A stretch of 64,000 bases of DNA from Branchinecta lynchi. Its lineage: Eukaryota; Arthropoda; Branchiopoda; Anostraca; Branchinectidae. The DNA lies in the NCBI GenBank assembly GCA_023053575.1, contig JAKZAP010000005.1:9052001-9116000 (forward strand). The letters are read 5' to 3'. Both the position numbers and the translations under genes were made by a program. Below, piece after piece: positions 21,462-32,578 of this stretch (its first letter is position 1; each line of letters opens with the position of its first letter). The notes beneath the pieces are model-generated. The model was given only the letters and a program-made list of their open reading frames with translations. It was not told the origin of the DNA and ran no database searches.

Positions 21462-22709
21462 GTTATTTATGTTTTCATCAGAAGCAAGGGTCCGTGTGAG
21501 GTTGAAAACACCTGGGACGGGTTTTAAGTCTTTCAGAAACCACGCAGAATTCTAAAGGAGTCACATTATGTTACAATGCTAGGATAGAAATAGTGCCAGC
21601 GGCAACTTGTGCTTTATGGTCCGTGCGTAAACTCTGTGATAGCCTATTTGCGCACGCATATTGCACCTTTAAGGTAATATTCACGTCGTAATTACATTTT
21701 CTTGTATTTAATTTACTTGAGCAAAGAATAACAGCACACGACCGTCTCAAGAGTAACCAAGTACGAACTATCATCGCATTCTACAAAAAGGGTATGGGGA
21801 AGGAAGACGGTGAAAGTCCTAAAATGCCGAGCGGGATGACATGTCGCAATCAATCCATGGAAAAAATAAAGATGGCTCTGTGATTCAGAGGGCTGATTCA
21901 GTCACCACCTCAACCTTTTTGTCACTCTCGCCGGGCCCAGTTGGCTCCAGCTTAGTCCTCTTCATTCCAGCTCGGCACCACCGTCATGCGTTTGAGAAAG
22001 AGACGTGTGTCGTTCTTGTTGCCCTGTAAAAAGTGTGATCAGAAACTGGTTATTTTTCATTCAAGCTGCAGCAAAGCCGTGTTGCAAGCAGCCATGAAGA
22101 GCTGCTGGCATGCATATACACGTGCAACTTAATAAAGCACAAACAACAGAATGTTTCTAAAACAAATAAAAAAAGCTTCCTAAATCTTGCCGCTCTATTT
22201 GTGAACGTGCAAAATCAAGATAGAAACAAGTTGCTCCGATCATTTCCTTTAGAAGCGATAGAACTTAGAGCGGAAGTTTTAGTGGGGCAAGGGGTTCGGT
22301 ACATATGGGACACAAACAGGGAAACGAAATAAAGGTCGCGGATTAAGAAACTTGGCCGTCTTTGGAAACATCAAACTTGTTGGTGCACTGAAGAACAGGC
22401 CTTGTTAAAAGCCACCACCGTACAACTGTTATAGAAAGTGTGTGCTGGAGTTTCTTGCACGAAAATTCGTTTGATTGAAAGTTTGCAGGTAGCCTGACAA
22501 AACTCTCCAATGAAAAAGGAGTTAGAAGCTCGGCTATTCACTTTCAGTGCCTTAGGCAAACTTCCTTTCCTTAAAGTTTAACTGAAAAACAAACTTATGT
22601 TTGTATCATTTAATTGAATACACTGAGTTATTTGTATTCTGCTAAGAGATGTTCTTATTTTCCACTATCTGTTCTAGTAGTGAGGTTCAGAATATCTACG
22701 GCTGTCCCG
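21462..22709. other. Unassigned stretch
   Basis: No gene, RNA or known repeat recognised. Confidence 0.5.
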
Positions 22710-22970
22710 TAAGCGCAAATTCCATATATTTGAATCTGAACACGAACGCGGCTTTTCAGTGGGCGATGATAAGCTTGGTGATCTGGCTGAACACGAAATC
22801 TGAACACACAAATTCCAATATTTGTATCTGATCACGAACGCGGCTTTTCAGTGGGCGGTGATAAGCTTGGTGAACTGGCTGAACACGAAATCTGAACACA
22901 CAAATTCCAATATCTGTATCTGAATACGAACGCGGCTTTTCAGTGGGCGGTGATAAGCTTGGTGAAACTG
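22710..22970 (+). repeat. 92-bp tandem repeat, about 2.9 copies
   Basis: GCGGCTTTTCAGTGGGCG begins at 22748, 22840 and 22932, an exact period of 92 bp. Units share GATAAGCTTGGTGA and CTGGCTGAACACGAAATCTG and differ by only a few bases, which implies a recent expansion. Confidence 0.85.
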
Positions 22971-23596
22971 TTTAGTGCATGAACAAAAAAATGTCATAAA
23001 TCTTTTTCGTCAAGCATATGACACAGGTAGTACCGCAAGTCTGACAGGGAAGTTCCACCATTGGAATATTGATCATTCTTCTAAGTAACGCATTTTCATC
23101 GGGTCTTCAAGCCTCTTTAAGTGAATAATTGAGGGGTAACAAGACTGTCCCATCTCTGCCCTTTTCAGTTAAACTTTAAGAAAGCAAAGTCGTTCTAAAC
23201 TTCCGCTCGTAGTGACGCTCAGAGGGCGGTTCGAAGTACTTGGGCATGGGAGGGTGACGAGTTCAAAAGATACAACTGGCTAACGCCCGGCAATTATACC
23301 AGTTAGAAACTATAGACAAAAACACAACACCACGAAGTTCAAGAAAATGTTAACGTACTTTTTAAAAGATTATGCAAAAGGTCAAGGAATAAAATAATGA
23401 ATAAATAAATAATAGGAATCCCAGCATGTCCTTTATATCAACTTTCGCTAAGAGAGCCAAGCCTTGGTATCATAGCAGCCTCTGACGTATGTGTTTAACA
23501 TAAACTTGAGCTGAGCGCGATAGGCGAAATTTTGTCAATCGGAGCAAGATTGACCTACTTCCCGTACAAATTGTAGTTACCCCAAATCTCAAGCTA
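22971..23596. other. Unassigned stretch
   Basis: No gene or repeat recognised. Confidence 0.45.
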
Positions 23597-25008
23597 AACA
23601 AGACCAAAGGTTTCGATGGGATCCCAAAAATTCAATATCTGATCCAGACAACTGGGTCTTGTCTTAGCCAGATCCAGTCTTCGCCAGACTCCTTGAACAT
23701 TTTTACAATTAAAATTCAGAAACAGATTAAGGCCAAATAGCTAATCACCTGAGAAAACCAAGTTCAGATTTGGATTCAGCATGTGTGTTTACCCCTATAA
23801 GTCATATCTGTTTTGACGAAAACTTCCTGCCACTTCTGCCAATTTCCCGGTTCCGGCCGAACTCCAGAACTACTTGTCCGGCGAAAAAAGAAAGCTCAAA
23901 GACGAAATCAGGGTATCTTCTTTCCCCAGTAATGAACATCTAATCAACTTCAAATAGAAATTTAGCTTATAACAAATTTTCCGATTCCAGCCGGATTCCG
24001 GTCGAACTATATGTCCGGGTAAAATACGATTGTCACACAGGGACTCAGCATCTCTTCTTACCCCTAAATCGCTTATCTAATCAACTAGAAATAAAACTTT
24101 GACTTCCAACAGTTTTCCGGTTTTGGCCGGATTCCGGACGAACTACATGTCCGGGTAGAAACTTGTTTTCACATAAGTGTTCAGCATGTCTTCTTGCCCT
24201 AAATCGAACATCCAATCAAATCCAAATTAAACTTTTAATTTTGACAAACTTTCCGGTTTGGGCCGGATTCCGGTCGAAATACTTGTCCGTCGAGAAAATA
24301 GTTTTCACCATCGTCTTCAGCATGTCTCCCTACCTCCTATTCGAACATTTAATCAACTTCAAATAAAACTTTTACTTTCAACAAACTTTCCGGTTTGGGC
24401 CGGATTCCGGGCGAAATACTTGTCCATCGAGAAAATAGTTTTCACCATCGTCTTCAGCATGTCTTCCTACCCCTAAATCGAACATCTAATCAATTTCAAA
24501 TAAAACTTTTAATTTCAACAAACTTTCCGGTTTGGGCCGGATTCCGGGCGAAATACTTGTCCGTCGAGAAAATAATTTTCACCATCGTCTTCAGCATGTC
24601 ATCCTACCCCTAAATCGAACATCTAATCAACTTCAAATAAAACTTTTACTTTCAACAAACTTTCAACGAACTACTTGTCCGATGACAAAATGGTTTTCAC
24701 CATCGTGTTCAGCATGTCTTCTTACCCCATAATCGACTATCACATTAGCTGTTTCAAAATATTTTGTTTGTCCCTTAATTTCAATCCCCCTCCCCCACCC
24801 CTAAATGTAGAGCTACAAAGCCCATCTACGAACTTGACTGGTCCGACGACCCAACGAACCTTCTCACCAAGTTTCATCAAAATATCTCATTCCCTTCGAG
24901 AGTTATCGTGCTTACAGACGGACGGACGGACGGATGGACAGACGGACAGACGGACAACTTTTGCGATGTCATAGGTATCCCTCCACTTACGTTTTGGGAT
25001 CCCAAAAA
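23597..25008 (-). mobile_element. G-family repeat, copy G4 (longest, complete ends)
   Basis: On the plus strand it opens with AACAAGACCAAAGG..GATGGGATCCCAAAAA (the reversed 3' end) and closes with AGGTATCCCTCCACTTACG and TTTTGGGATCCCAAAAA (the reversed start), preceded by (GRAC)n at 24913-24957. About seven core units lie between. The units starting near 24243, 24380 and 24517 are spaced exactly 137 bp and are nearly identical, whereas the outer units are diverged. No coding potential: the short frames shift by 137 bp, not by codons. Confidence 0.8.
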
Positions 25009-26564
25009 CCCACCTAAATGAGCACTTTTCAACTAAATAGATAATGGGGTAGGCTACAAAGAATGGCCCCACAGGCGAATTTTTTTTTTTTTTTCTAGCT
25101 TCAAACGTGGCTCAAACAAAATAAACTTTTATGAAAGACGTAGCAGGTGAAATTTTTGGGTAAGGGAAAGTAAGGGCTTTTTTAGCTATTTTTTAAATCC
25201 GTCCTTTTACTGGAAAAGTTCAACTAGTTCCCATAGAAATTCTAGCTTTTAATGTTGCCCAGACCCCCAATCTCAAGCTTAAAACCCCAATTAAACGACG
25301 CACACATCAACTGAATAGAAAACTCCGAGCCTCCCCTTTGATACGCCCCGAGACGCTTACTATTCTAAGAGAACTGTTGTAAAAATAGACGTTCTGTTCT
25401 TGTTTATCTTCCCCCTTGTTCTTCTCTTATCATAGTCAAGAGAAAACAACTGTTTTTCTAGAAAACCCTCCATTGTGCCACCCTTGAAATGGTGGCAAGG
25501 GCTTTTGTCATAGCTGCAAAAAAAAATTCTGTTTAAATGGAAACTGACGCTGAACATCGATGAACAGTCAGCATGAATCCATAATAGAATATGTCACTTC
25601 TCATTTCTAAATACAATTCTCCGCATTCCAGTTCAGATCCCCTATACTATTTAATTTCTGTAGCACCCCATTGATCATCGTAATGACGATGTTTAGCTAA
25701 AGTTCTGCTAGGATATCGACGATATCAGACCATACGGAACTAGCGACACTTTTTCAAAAGATGAGCATTCATTTAGTTCGTAACTAGGGCCCGGCTAAGC
25801 TTGAAATCCTGTAAAAAAAAAAAATCAGAGCTGTGGGACTATCCGTTATCGAGATAGACGGATACCAAAGGTACTAACTTTTTGATAATTAGCCTACTGT
25901 TTTTGCTTCACTTGCGTCCCTAATAGATTTATCTATACTCGTTTCCAAGATTTTGAACATTTTTATTAACCCCAACGGTCATGTTACAAACGTAATTGAC
26001 AAAAGTTATTTTTTGTCTCTTGAAAAATATCGCTTAGTAACTTATGGTCTGACAGCATCATTTGAATGTATTCCCTCTGCAGAAAAAAGTTGCGAACATC
26101 CCTGACGACGAGAGGTTTTACACTACTCTTCAACTTTAAAAAGATTCTCTTTACTGCTTGTTAACTTGTGGCCCTATTGTACTGTCTCTGTTTGATGGAT
26201 ACTGATAAGGAGCCAAGGGCGGCAAGCGGAGTCTAATCCGCTAAAGAGCTCAACTGGTATAAGCTAATGGTGAAAAGACTCACTCCTGACTTTCAGTAAA
26301 TCTGACTGACACAGTTGGCTGGCGTCTCAGGCTCTGAAGTCGCTGGGGATTTTCTTTGTTACACTGGAGAGCTGCGACCATGCTTGACCTAAAGTTGCGT
26401 GACATGAAGCCATAGACGACTGGATTGATACAGCTAGAACGGAAACACATATTTCAAAAGAGTTGTGCAAGCATTGATTCATTCGGGGGGTTTGAAAGGT
26501 CTGAGAAATATTTCATTTACCCATTCACGGCACTGCGATAACACGACAGGACGCCTGTCTCTTC
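25009..26564. other. Unassigned stretch
   Basis: AT-rich with poly-T/poly-A runs (25081, 25815). No gene or repeat recognised. Confidence 0.5.
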
Positions 26565-26700
26565 GTGATAGACATGGAACCTAATTATTCTTACGAACCA
26601 ATACTCCGGAAACAAATAATAGGTATACAAACTATCAAAAGTTGCAAACCCCTCACCGTCGAAGATGATTGTGATACAGCCGATTGTTACTTACAGGCAG
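26565..26700 (+). mobile_element. Single XY core unit
   Basis: CCGGAAACAAATAATAGGTA, AAAGTTGCAAACCCCTCAC and GAAGATGATTGTGATACAGC followed by TACTTACAG match one unit of the XY core (compare 9500-9640 and 52430-52600). No flanking XY ends. Confidence 0.6.
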
Positions 26701-26885
26701 GACCGTAAAGACCAAAGATGCACCTTGCAAGAAAGGTTTCAGTTTCAATACTGGGCGTCTTGCCAGCCAGTCCGACCCTTTAAACCTCTTTTCAAGTAGT
26801 ACATGCAATAAACCAAATTATATAGCAGCGTAATACCCCCCCCCCCCCCGTCTTCAGAACTTGATTAAGAACGGCACATCATCAA

Positions 26886-27436
26886 TCATCGTTGAGTGGT
26901 CTTATTTGTTGCTCTTACAGCAAAATCCAGATCTAAACATACACATGAACAAGTATCAAAGAGTTGAGTTTTAGACCTGTCCATGGTCGCTGCATGGGAC
27001 CAAAGACTTCTATCTATTATTTGTTCTTGAGAATATGTACTGTTGGCCCGACAAGACAATAGTACTGGTAAATGGAGGTTTGACCCGAACCAAATTGCAC
27101 CGGAAATAAATTTTACACCATCTTGTAGAGGAATGTCCGGACGCACTCCATTCCCGAACATCTCCGAGTCCTGACTCCCAGTCCTGACTCCTCCAGGATG
27201 TAGTCCAATGCTCCGAATAAGCTCATAGTGGTATGGAATCCTCCAGGTTTCAGGACGAACTATGAAAGCCAACTTCCTCGCGAAGCTGCTTCGATCATTT
27301 TTCATGATTTCCACCACAGGGGTTGGTAAAAGGTTACATCGAGAGTAAATACATGTCAGCTCGCCTGGTCTGGGATAACCAAAAAAAGTATAACCGAGTA
27401 AATAGATGTGTCATCAATAGCTGGAAGATCAATCAC
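26886..27436 (-). CDS. Unrecognised open frame, about 183 codons between stops
   Basis: A minus-strand frame open from about 27436 to the stop at 26886. The text is varied and protein-like (for example FARKLAFIVRPETWRIPYHY, then NSTYSQEQIIDRSLWSH). There is no clear ATG at the start; the first internal ATG is in VVEIMKND near 27305. I recognise no domain. In a window this large an opening of this length can occur by chance, so coding status is doubtful. It could also be one exon or a transposon remnant. Confidence 0.2.
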
Positions 27437-28193
27437 TGAGAGGAAAAGAGTAAAGTATTTCCCTGGGTGATTCTCGATCTTAAGTTATTGCTGTGTTCCA
27501 TTCCAACCCAGGTTTTGGGTATCAGGAGGAAAGCCAGAGGAAGTCAAGACTAGATTAAAGAGTCGGTGACTTGTTGAAATTCTCCGAGACTTTCGGATCG
27601 GAGGATATCCGATTTCGATTCGCGGGATGTCGAATCATCTGCACAACGCCCTAAAAACTTAAAAAAAAAGATTTTATTGGCAGCGAAGTAATCATGGGAA
27701 TGCGTTTGCTCGCATAAGTTTAGTAGATTCCGATATGGTAGACATATCGAATAAACTTCAATGTAGGGTAGATAGGTCGCAGGGTAGATGACGAAGAAAC
27801 AAAATATTATTACTTTGATTGATCGGAACTAATTTTCTATCCGACTGCATTGTCTTACTTGGGGTCTTCTTCTAGGGACACGTTATTTGGTCTTCAAGAA
27901 GGTTCTGCTATTAATGACCAGATCAGGTATACCGAGCTAACGAGCCCGTATCCCTGCCGACCCCCAGTGATCAAAATATATTGTCACGAAGTATTTTCGA
28001 AATAAATTTTCGACTGAACCTTTTTGACTGAACCTGAAAAAATAAACTATCTTTACAAAAATAATAACGGAGCATATTAATGATATTGAATCTTTTTTCT
28101 GGTCCAAGATACACCAAATCTGATCTTTCTTTAAGGCTCAGCTTGTCATTCTGCACCAGCATCGTAAAAAATTACGACCACGAAAATTGTTAG
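27437..28193. other. Unassigned stretch
   Basis: No gene or repeat recognised. Confidence 0.45.
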
Positions 28194-28793
28194 TTTTTTG
28201 GATCCCAAAACGTAAGTGGAGGGATACCTATGACATCGTAAAAGTTGTCCGTCTGTTAGCACGATAACTCTCGAAGGGAATGAGATATTTCGATGAAACT
28301 TGGTGTGAGGACTCTTTGGGTCAAGGATAAGGTCAAGTTTGTAGATGGGCTCTGTAGCCCTATATTTAGGGGTGGGGAGGGGTTCAAATTAATGGGCAAA
28401 CAAAATATTTTTCAATAGCTAATGTGATAGCCTATTATGGGGTAAAAAGACATGCTGAACACGAATATGCAAAACATTTTTTCGTCCGACAAGTAGCTCG
28501 CCCGGAATCCGAAAAAAACGGAAAGTTGGTTAAAAGTAAAAGTTTCATTTGAAGTTGATTAAATATTTGATTTGATGTAAGAAAACATGCTGAACACGAT
28601 GGGGAAAGCCATCTTCTCGCCGGACGAGTAGTTTGTCCGGAATTCGGAAAAAAACGGAAAGTTGGTTAGAAGTAAAAGTCTGATTTGAAGTTGGTTAAAT
28701 GTTCGATTTAGGGGTAAGCAGACATGCTGAACGCTATGTGAAAAGCATTTTCTATCTGGACAACTAATCCGCTCGGAATCCGGCCAAAATCGG
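28194..28793 (+). mobile_element. G-family repeat, left half (copy G5)
   Basis: The start TTTTTTGGATCCCAAAACG, head GTGGAGGGATACC, a short GTCYGTC tract and TGATGAAACTTGGTGTGAGG-type text are followed by about three core units. It stops at GGCCAAAATCGG (28793), exactly where Penelope-like coding sequence begins. Confidence 0.7.
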
Positions 28794-28795
28794 TA

Positions 28796-29948
28796 GCACC
28801 GCGTTTCTATGGAGTAGTTAAAGTGCGCAAAACAGGTAGACCCCTTCGCCCAATAGTAGCAAACGTTCGAGCCCCAACTAAGAAATTAGACAGATTTCTA
28901 GCTTCGTTAATAAGGCCACTCCTAGATTCAGGGCCGCATTACATAAAAAATTCCATTGATTTTGTCCAAGAGTTAAGAAAATACCCCGTCACCAAAGAAA
29001 CGCAAAAAGCAAGCATTGATGCTGTATCTTTGTTCACCAGTCTCAGGAAAGATTTCACCCTGGATGCCCTAAAAGAAGCACTAGAGAATTATCCCCAACT
29101 GAACCCCCCTAACTGTAAGCCAAATACTAGATTGTTTTAAACTTGTTTGGGAATCAACATATTTCATCTACATGGGGCAATTCTACTGGCAGCATGAAGG
29201 AGCAGCGATGGGGAGCTCTATTTCGCAGGGACTCGCCGAATTAACGCTGAGGAAAATTGAAGAAATCGCTTTCAGTATCGCGCCGATGGTTCCAAGTTTC
29301 TACAAACGTTATGTTGATGATGGTTTCACAGCATGGGAGGGCCAAAAAACAGACATTGTGAGTTTCGTTGACACTTTAAACTCAATTCAACCGACTATCC
29401 AGTTCACCATTGAATTTGAAAATGATGCACTGAAGCTGCCGTACCTAGATGTTTTGATTGCTAACAGTGAAGGAAATTTTGTCTGCTCAGTCTACAGAAA
29501 ACCCACCCACAACGATCGATACCTTCCATATGATTCTTACCAGCCAGAATATGTGAAACGCGGAGTAGTTATCTCACTAGTCGACCGAGCCATAAAAATT
29601 TGCGACAAAAATCTCCTAGATGACGAACTTTGCCACATTCGGGACGTCCTGTTTGGAAACAAATACCCCGTTCAACTGGTTGAACAGATCATCAGAAGAC
29701 GACTGAAGCTGCATTCATCCCCCAAAGATCCTGTAAGTTCTAATAGTAATGGTGAGGCAGAAGAAAAAAATGCCCGCGTTTACCTTCCGTACGTCCGCGG
29801 AGTAACCGAAAAATTGTCTAAAAGTTTGAAAAAATACAACATCCAAGTCTTTCACAGAATCCAAAATACTTTGCTGTCCTACCTAAACTCGGGGAAAAGA
29901 TCAAGTCCCAAATCAGTACCAAAGAGGCATTTATTCAATACCTTGTGA
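28796..29948 (+). pseudogene. Penelope-like reverse transcriptase, frameshifted
   Basis: The first segment (28796-29140) has RFYGVVKVRKTGRPLRPIV, the fingers motif of Penelope RTs, then LDRFLASLIRPLLD and SIDAVSLFTS with the first catalytic Asp (motif A). The frame shifts near a C run at 29103-29109; the continuing frame reads LVWESTYFIYMGQFYWQ before QHEGAAMGSSISQGLAEL (motif B), YKRYVDDGF with the catalytic YVDD (motif C), and LDVLI..YRKPTHNDRYL. It ends near 29890, where the frame moves into the endonuclease. Catalytic residues are present, so the loss of function comes only from the shifts and the missing 5' end. Confidence 0.85.
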
Positions 29949-30396
29949 TTGCGGAAAGCGTTACGTAGGAAGGACAGAGAGAACTTTCGGAAAACGGCTT
30001 GCAGAGCATGAGCAAGAAATTGACCACGCCCTCTCCAACAGACACCGTCATAACTATACTTTCAAATCTGCACTAGCAGAACATATTTTCGAAAACTCAT
30101 CCCATTCACTATATTTTGAAAAAGCCCAAATTCTTTCAACTTGCACCGGACTCCATCAAACCATTCGAGAAGCCGTTGAGATAAAGAAAAATCGAGCAGG
30201 CATTAACCAAGATACAGGCGAGTACTCCCTACCGGAAACGTCGAACGGGGTTATTAAGGGAAAAAAATTTAAGCCTCAGTCCCTTATTAACAACAAAACC
30301 GAAGTCGATCAAAATGCAGAAAAAAATATTTCCTGCCGTCGCCCTAATCGTGCAGCAAAAACAGCAGCCGTGTCAAAAATTAAATCTCAGCACTAG
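29886..30396 (+). pseudogene. GIY-YIG endonuclease domain of the Penelope-like element
   Basis: Read in the third frame it opens with GKDQVPNQYQRGIYSIPCD and continues CDCGKRYVGRTERTFGKRL and AEHEQ. GIY..YVG with the following Arg and EH are the nuclease core, and the Cys pair fits the CxC linker seen in Penelope elements. The domain then runs through NYTFKSALAEH and TIREAVEIKK to a stop at 30396. It is a direct continuation of the RT after a one-base shift in the GGGGAAAAG run near 29890-29900. The domain nicks target DNA for retrotransposition. Confidence 0.85.
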
Positions 30397-30620
30397 TTTT
30401 TCCGTGCAGTGATTATTCAAAGTAATAGATACAGGCAAGTATTCATAATAGAACGTAGAACGAGGTCATTAATAAAATAATATTTAAGTTTTCAGCCTTT
30501 ATTAATAAAAACACCGAAGTTGATCAAAATGCAGAAAAAACCATTTCCTGTCATCGCCCCAATCGTGCAGCAAAAACAGCGTCGTTGTCAAAAATTAAAT
30601 TTCAAGACTAGTTTTTTCAT
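30238..30620 (+). repeat. Imperfect 210-bp direct duplication at the Penelope 3' end
   Basis: Landmarks ACGTCGAACGGGGTTATTAA, GTCGATCAAAATGCAGAAAA and TCGTGCAGCAAAAACAGC in 30238-30410 recur about 210 bp later as ACGTAGAACGAGGTCATTAA, GTTGATCAAAATGCAGAAAA and TCGTGCAGCAAAAACAGC. The first copy still encodes the protein C-terminus; the second is untranslated. Confidence 0.75.
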
Positions 30621-30730
30621 TATAGTGGTATTTGAAGATAGTTTACTTTAATAAGATATTTATAGTCGGTAGAAGCTTCAGTTATTTATTACAGGATTTG
30701 TTTCCTATCCCCAAAGTTGAACCAGAGGAT

Positions 30731-30806
30731 TGACAGCCTGACGAGGACCCTTGCCAAGAAGGGCCGAAATATCGCTGACGAAGAATCATAGCTGACGTAT
30801 CCGTTG
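30731..30806 (+). ncRNA. Hammerhead ribozyme at the Penelope-like element 3' end
   Basis: CTGACGA (30738-30744), stem II GGACCCTT-GCCAAG-AAGGGCC (30745-30765, one bulged A), then GAAA (30766-30769). Downstream, GCTGACGTATCCGTTGT provides a possible cleavage strand: GTTGT (30803-30807) can pair with ACAGC (30733-30737) as stem I. Hammerheads in Penelope terminal repeats are established, and here the motif sits about 340 bp past the nuclease stop. The base before the cleavage position looks altered, so activity is uncertain. Confidence 0.65.
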
Positions 30807-30825
30807 TAAACATTGTTTGAATAAA

Positions 30826-31321
30826 TGTTTCCGGTTTTGGCCGGATTCCGGGCTAACTACTTGTCCGGCGAACAAATGTGTTTCACCATCATGTTCAGCA
30901 TGTCTTCTTATCCCTAAATCGAAGATCTAATCAACTTCAAATTAAACTTTTCTTTTAACAAACTTTCCGGCTTCGGCCGGATTCCGGGTGAACTACTTGT
31001 CCGATGACAAAATGGTTTTCACCATCGTGTTCAGCATGTCTTTTTACCCCATAATCGACTATCACATTATATGTTTAAAAATATTTCATTTGCCCCTTAA
31101 ACCTCTTCCCCACCCCTAAATGTAGGGCTACAGAGCCCTTCTGCGAACTTGACCTTACTCTTGACACAAACAATCCTCACACCAAGTTTCATCAAAATAT
31201 CTCATTCCCTTCGAGAGTTATAGTGCTTACAGGCGGACAGACGGACGGATGGACAGGCGGACAACTTTTGTGATGTCATAGGTATCCCTATCCCTCCACT
31301 TACGTTTTGGGATCCCAAAAA
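30826..31321 (-). mobile_element. G-family repeat, left half in reverse (copy G6)
   Basis: It begins with CCGGTTTTGGCCGGATTCCG, about two core units, then the reversed head: (GRAC)n at about 31233-31261, AGGTATCCC, CCACTTACGTTTTGGGATCCCAAAA. The terminal block with TTTGGTCTTGTT is missing, as in G5. Confidence 0.7.
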
Positions 31322-31762
31322 GTTGATTCGATGGAGATCAGTTATTTAAATAGCGGAGCAGCGAGGGAACCCATTTTCATCGGGTCTTCAACCCTATTAA
31401 AGTGAATAAGTGATCGGGAACTAGACTGTCGTATCTCGTTCCTATTAGGTTAAACTGGTAATTGATTGTTGTGTAATGATAAGAAGTACAGGAAAACTTG
31501 AAGAGAATACAGTCTTGGTGGGAAGATTATGTTCACACGCAGAGTGAAACAAATAATTCCTCAGACGAGAAAATCCGACAAACATAAATCCACCAGCCAA
31601 CAAAGCATTTTTTGATGGCATTTGTGACACCAGTACTGATGAAAAGATCAAAAGCTAGCTATAATTTTTGTTTAGTCTTATTACCAGCGCCGCTGACGAG
31701 ATTTCTTTCAAGTAGACCAGAATTTCTTTCATCATGAAAGGAATTTTTGTCCCGCTGGACTT
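31322..31762. other. Unassigned stretch
   Basis: No gene or repeat recognised. ATTTTCATCGGGTCTTCAA at about 31372 also occurs near 23091, so part of it may be a further old repeat. Confidence 0.45.
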
Positions 31763-32578
31763 TTATGGCACTTGCCCTTCGGCCAAGTGCCATATAGCGA
31801 TATTTCTGTCCGTCCGTCGGTCTGTCAAGGTTTTGCTAGTTTGGGTACTTCCACATAAGCTAGGACGATGAAACTTGGCAGGCATATCAGGGACCCCAAA
31901 TGATCAAGTTGGAACTAGTTACTTCCGGGGATTCTGGGCCCGACCATTTTTCGGGGAGTAGAGGGAGGGGGAATCCTGAAATTACTGATTTCCGTAGGTT
32001 GCGGAAAATGGTCCGATTCAAGTGAAACTTTATGAGTGATAAGAACTGATGACCTAGATATGCAAAGCTTGTCTACGAACCCGTGCGACCATAGTTGGGG
32101 GAGTTGGGGGGGGGGCGGTCCGGAAACTTTGGGACATGCACAAAAAACAAACGGATGGGCAGAATGGAATGCAACTTGGACAGTACCAAGTTTATGCAGC
32201 TTAGATTTGTCATTTGGTGTCCGAACTGGATCCGACCAAGGTAGGAGGAGGATGAAATGGGAACCGGAAATTTGCAGATGTGCTCCGATTCGAGTTAAAC
32301 TTGATAGACGGGAAGAAGAGATGTTATTATGCGTCCGAGTAGTATTCGGTCACAGTAGGGGGGAGTCCCGAAAATGTTGTGGCTCGCATAGCTGTTAAAC
32401 AAGAGAAGTGATTGGAATGAAACTTAGAAAGTTGACAGATTGTCTGCCTTAGACGACATATCTTAGGATCTGGATCGGATTCGAGCACGGTGGGGAGGGG
32501 TACCTGAATTCCCGGGAAAATGCTCAGATTCACTTTCTCGCTTCTCACACCACCTACTCGTAAGAAGTGCCATATGAG
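31763..32578 (+). mobile_element. Z-family repeat, copy Z1
   Basis: It opens with the hairpin ATGGCACTTG..CAAGTGCCAT (31765-31793), whose loop contains CTTCGG. A GTCY-type tract TCTGTCCGTCCGTCGGTCTG follows, then TACTTCCACATAAGCTAGGA, GATGAAACTTGGCAGGCATA and core text (GGGGAGTAGAGGGAGGGGG). It ends with AAGTGCCATATGAGC near 32578, directly beside G7. No coding capacity. Confidence 0.65.

Larger units (their letters stand above)
28794..30810 (+). mobile_element. Penelope-like element, 5'-truncated, with GIY-YIG and hammerhead
   Basis: This retroelement encodes a Penelope-type reverse transcriptase (28796-29948, two frames), a GIY-YIG endonuclease (29886-30396, third frame), a 3' region with an imperfect duplication (30238-30620) and a hammerhead core (30731-30806). 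The RT begins at its fingers (APRFYGVVK), so the 5' end is lost; 5' truncation is usual in this class. Two frameshifts make it non-functional. It lies between G fragments facing opposite ways (28194-28793 and 30826-31321). Confidence 0.88.

Noticed and set aside
24163..24730. CRISPR-like array
   Set aside because: The 137-bp units are contiguous with no spacers, and the sequence is plainly a eukaryotic interspersed repeat.
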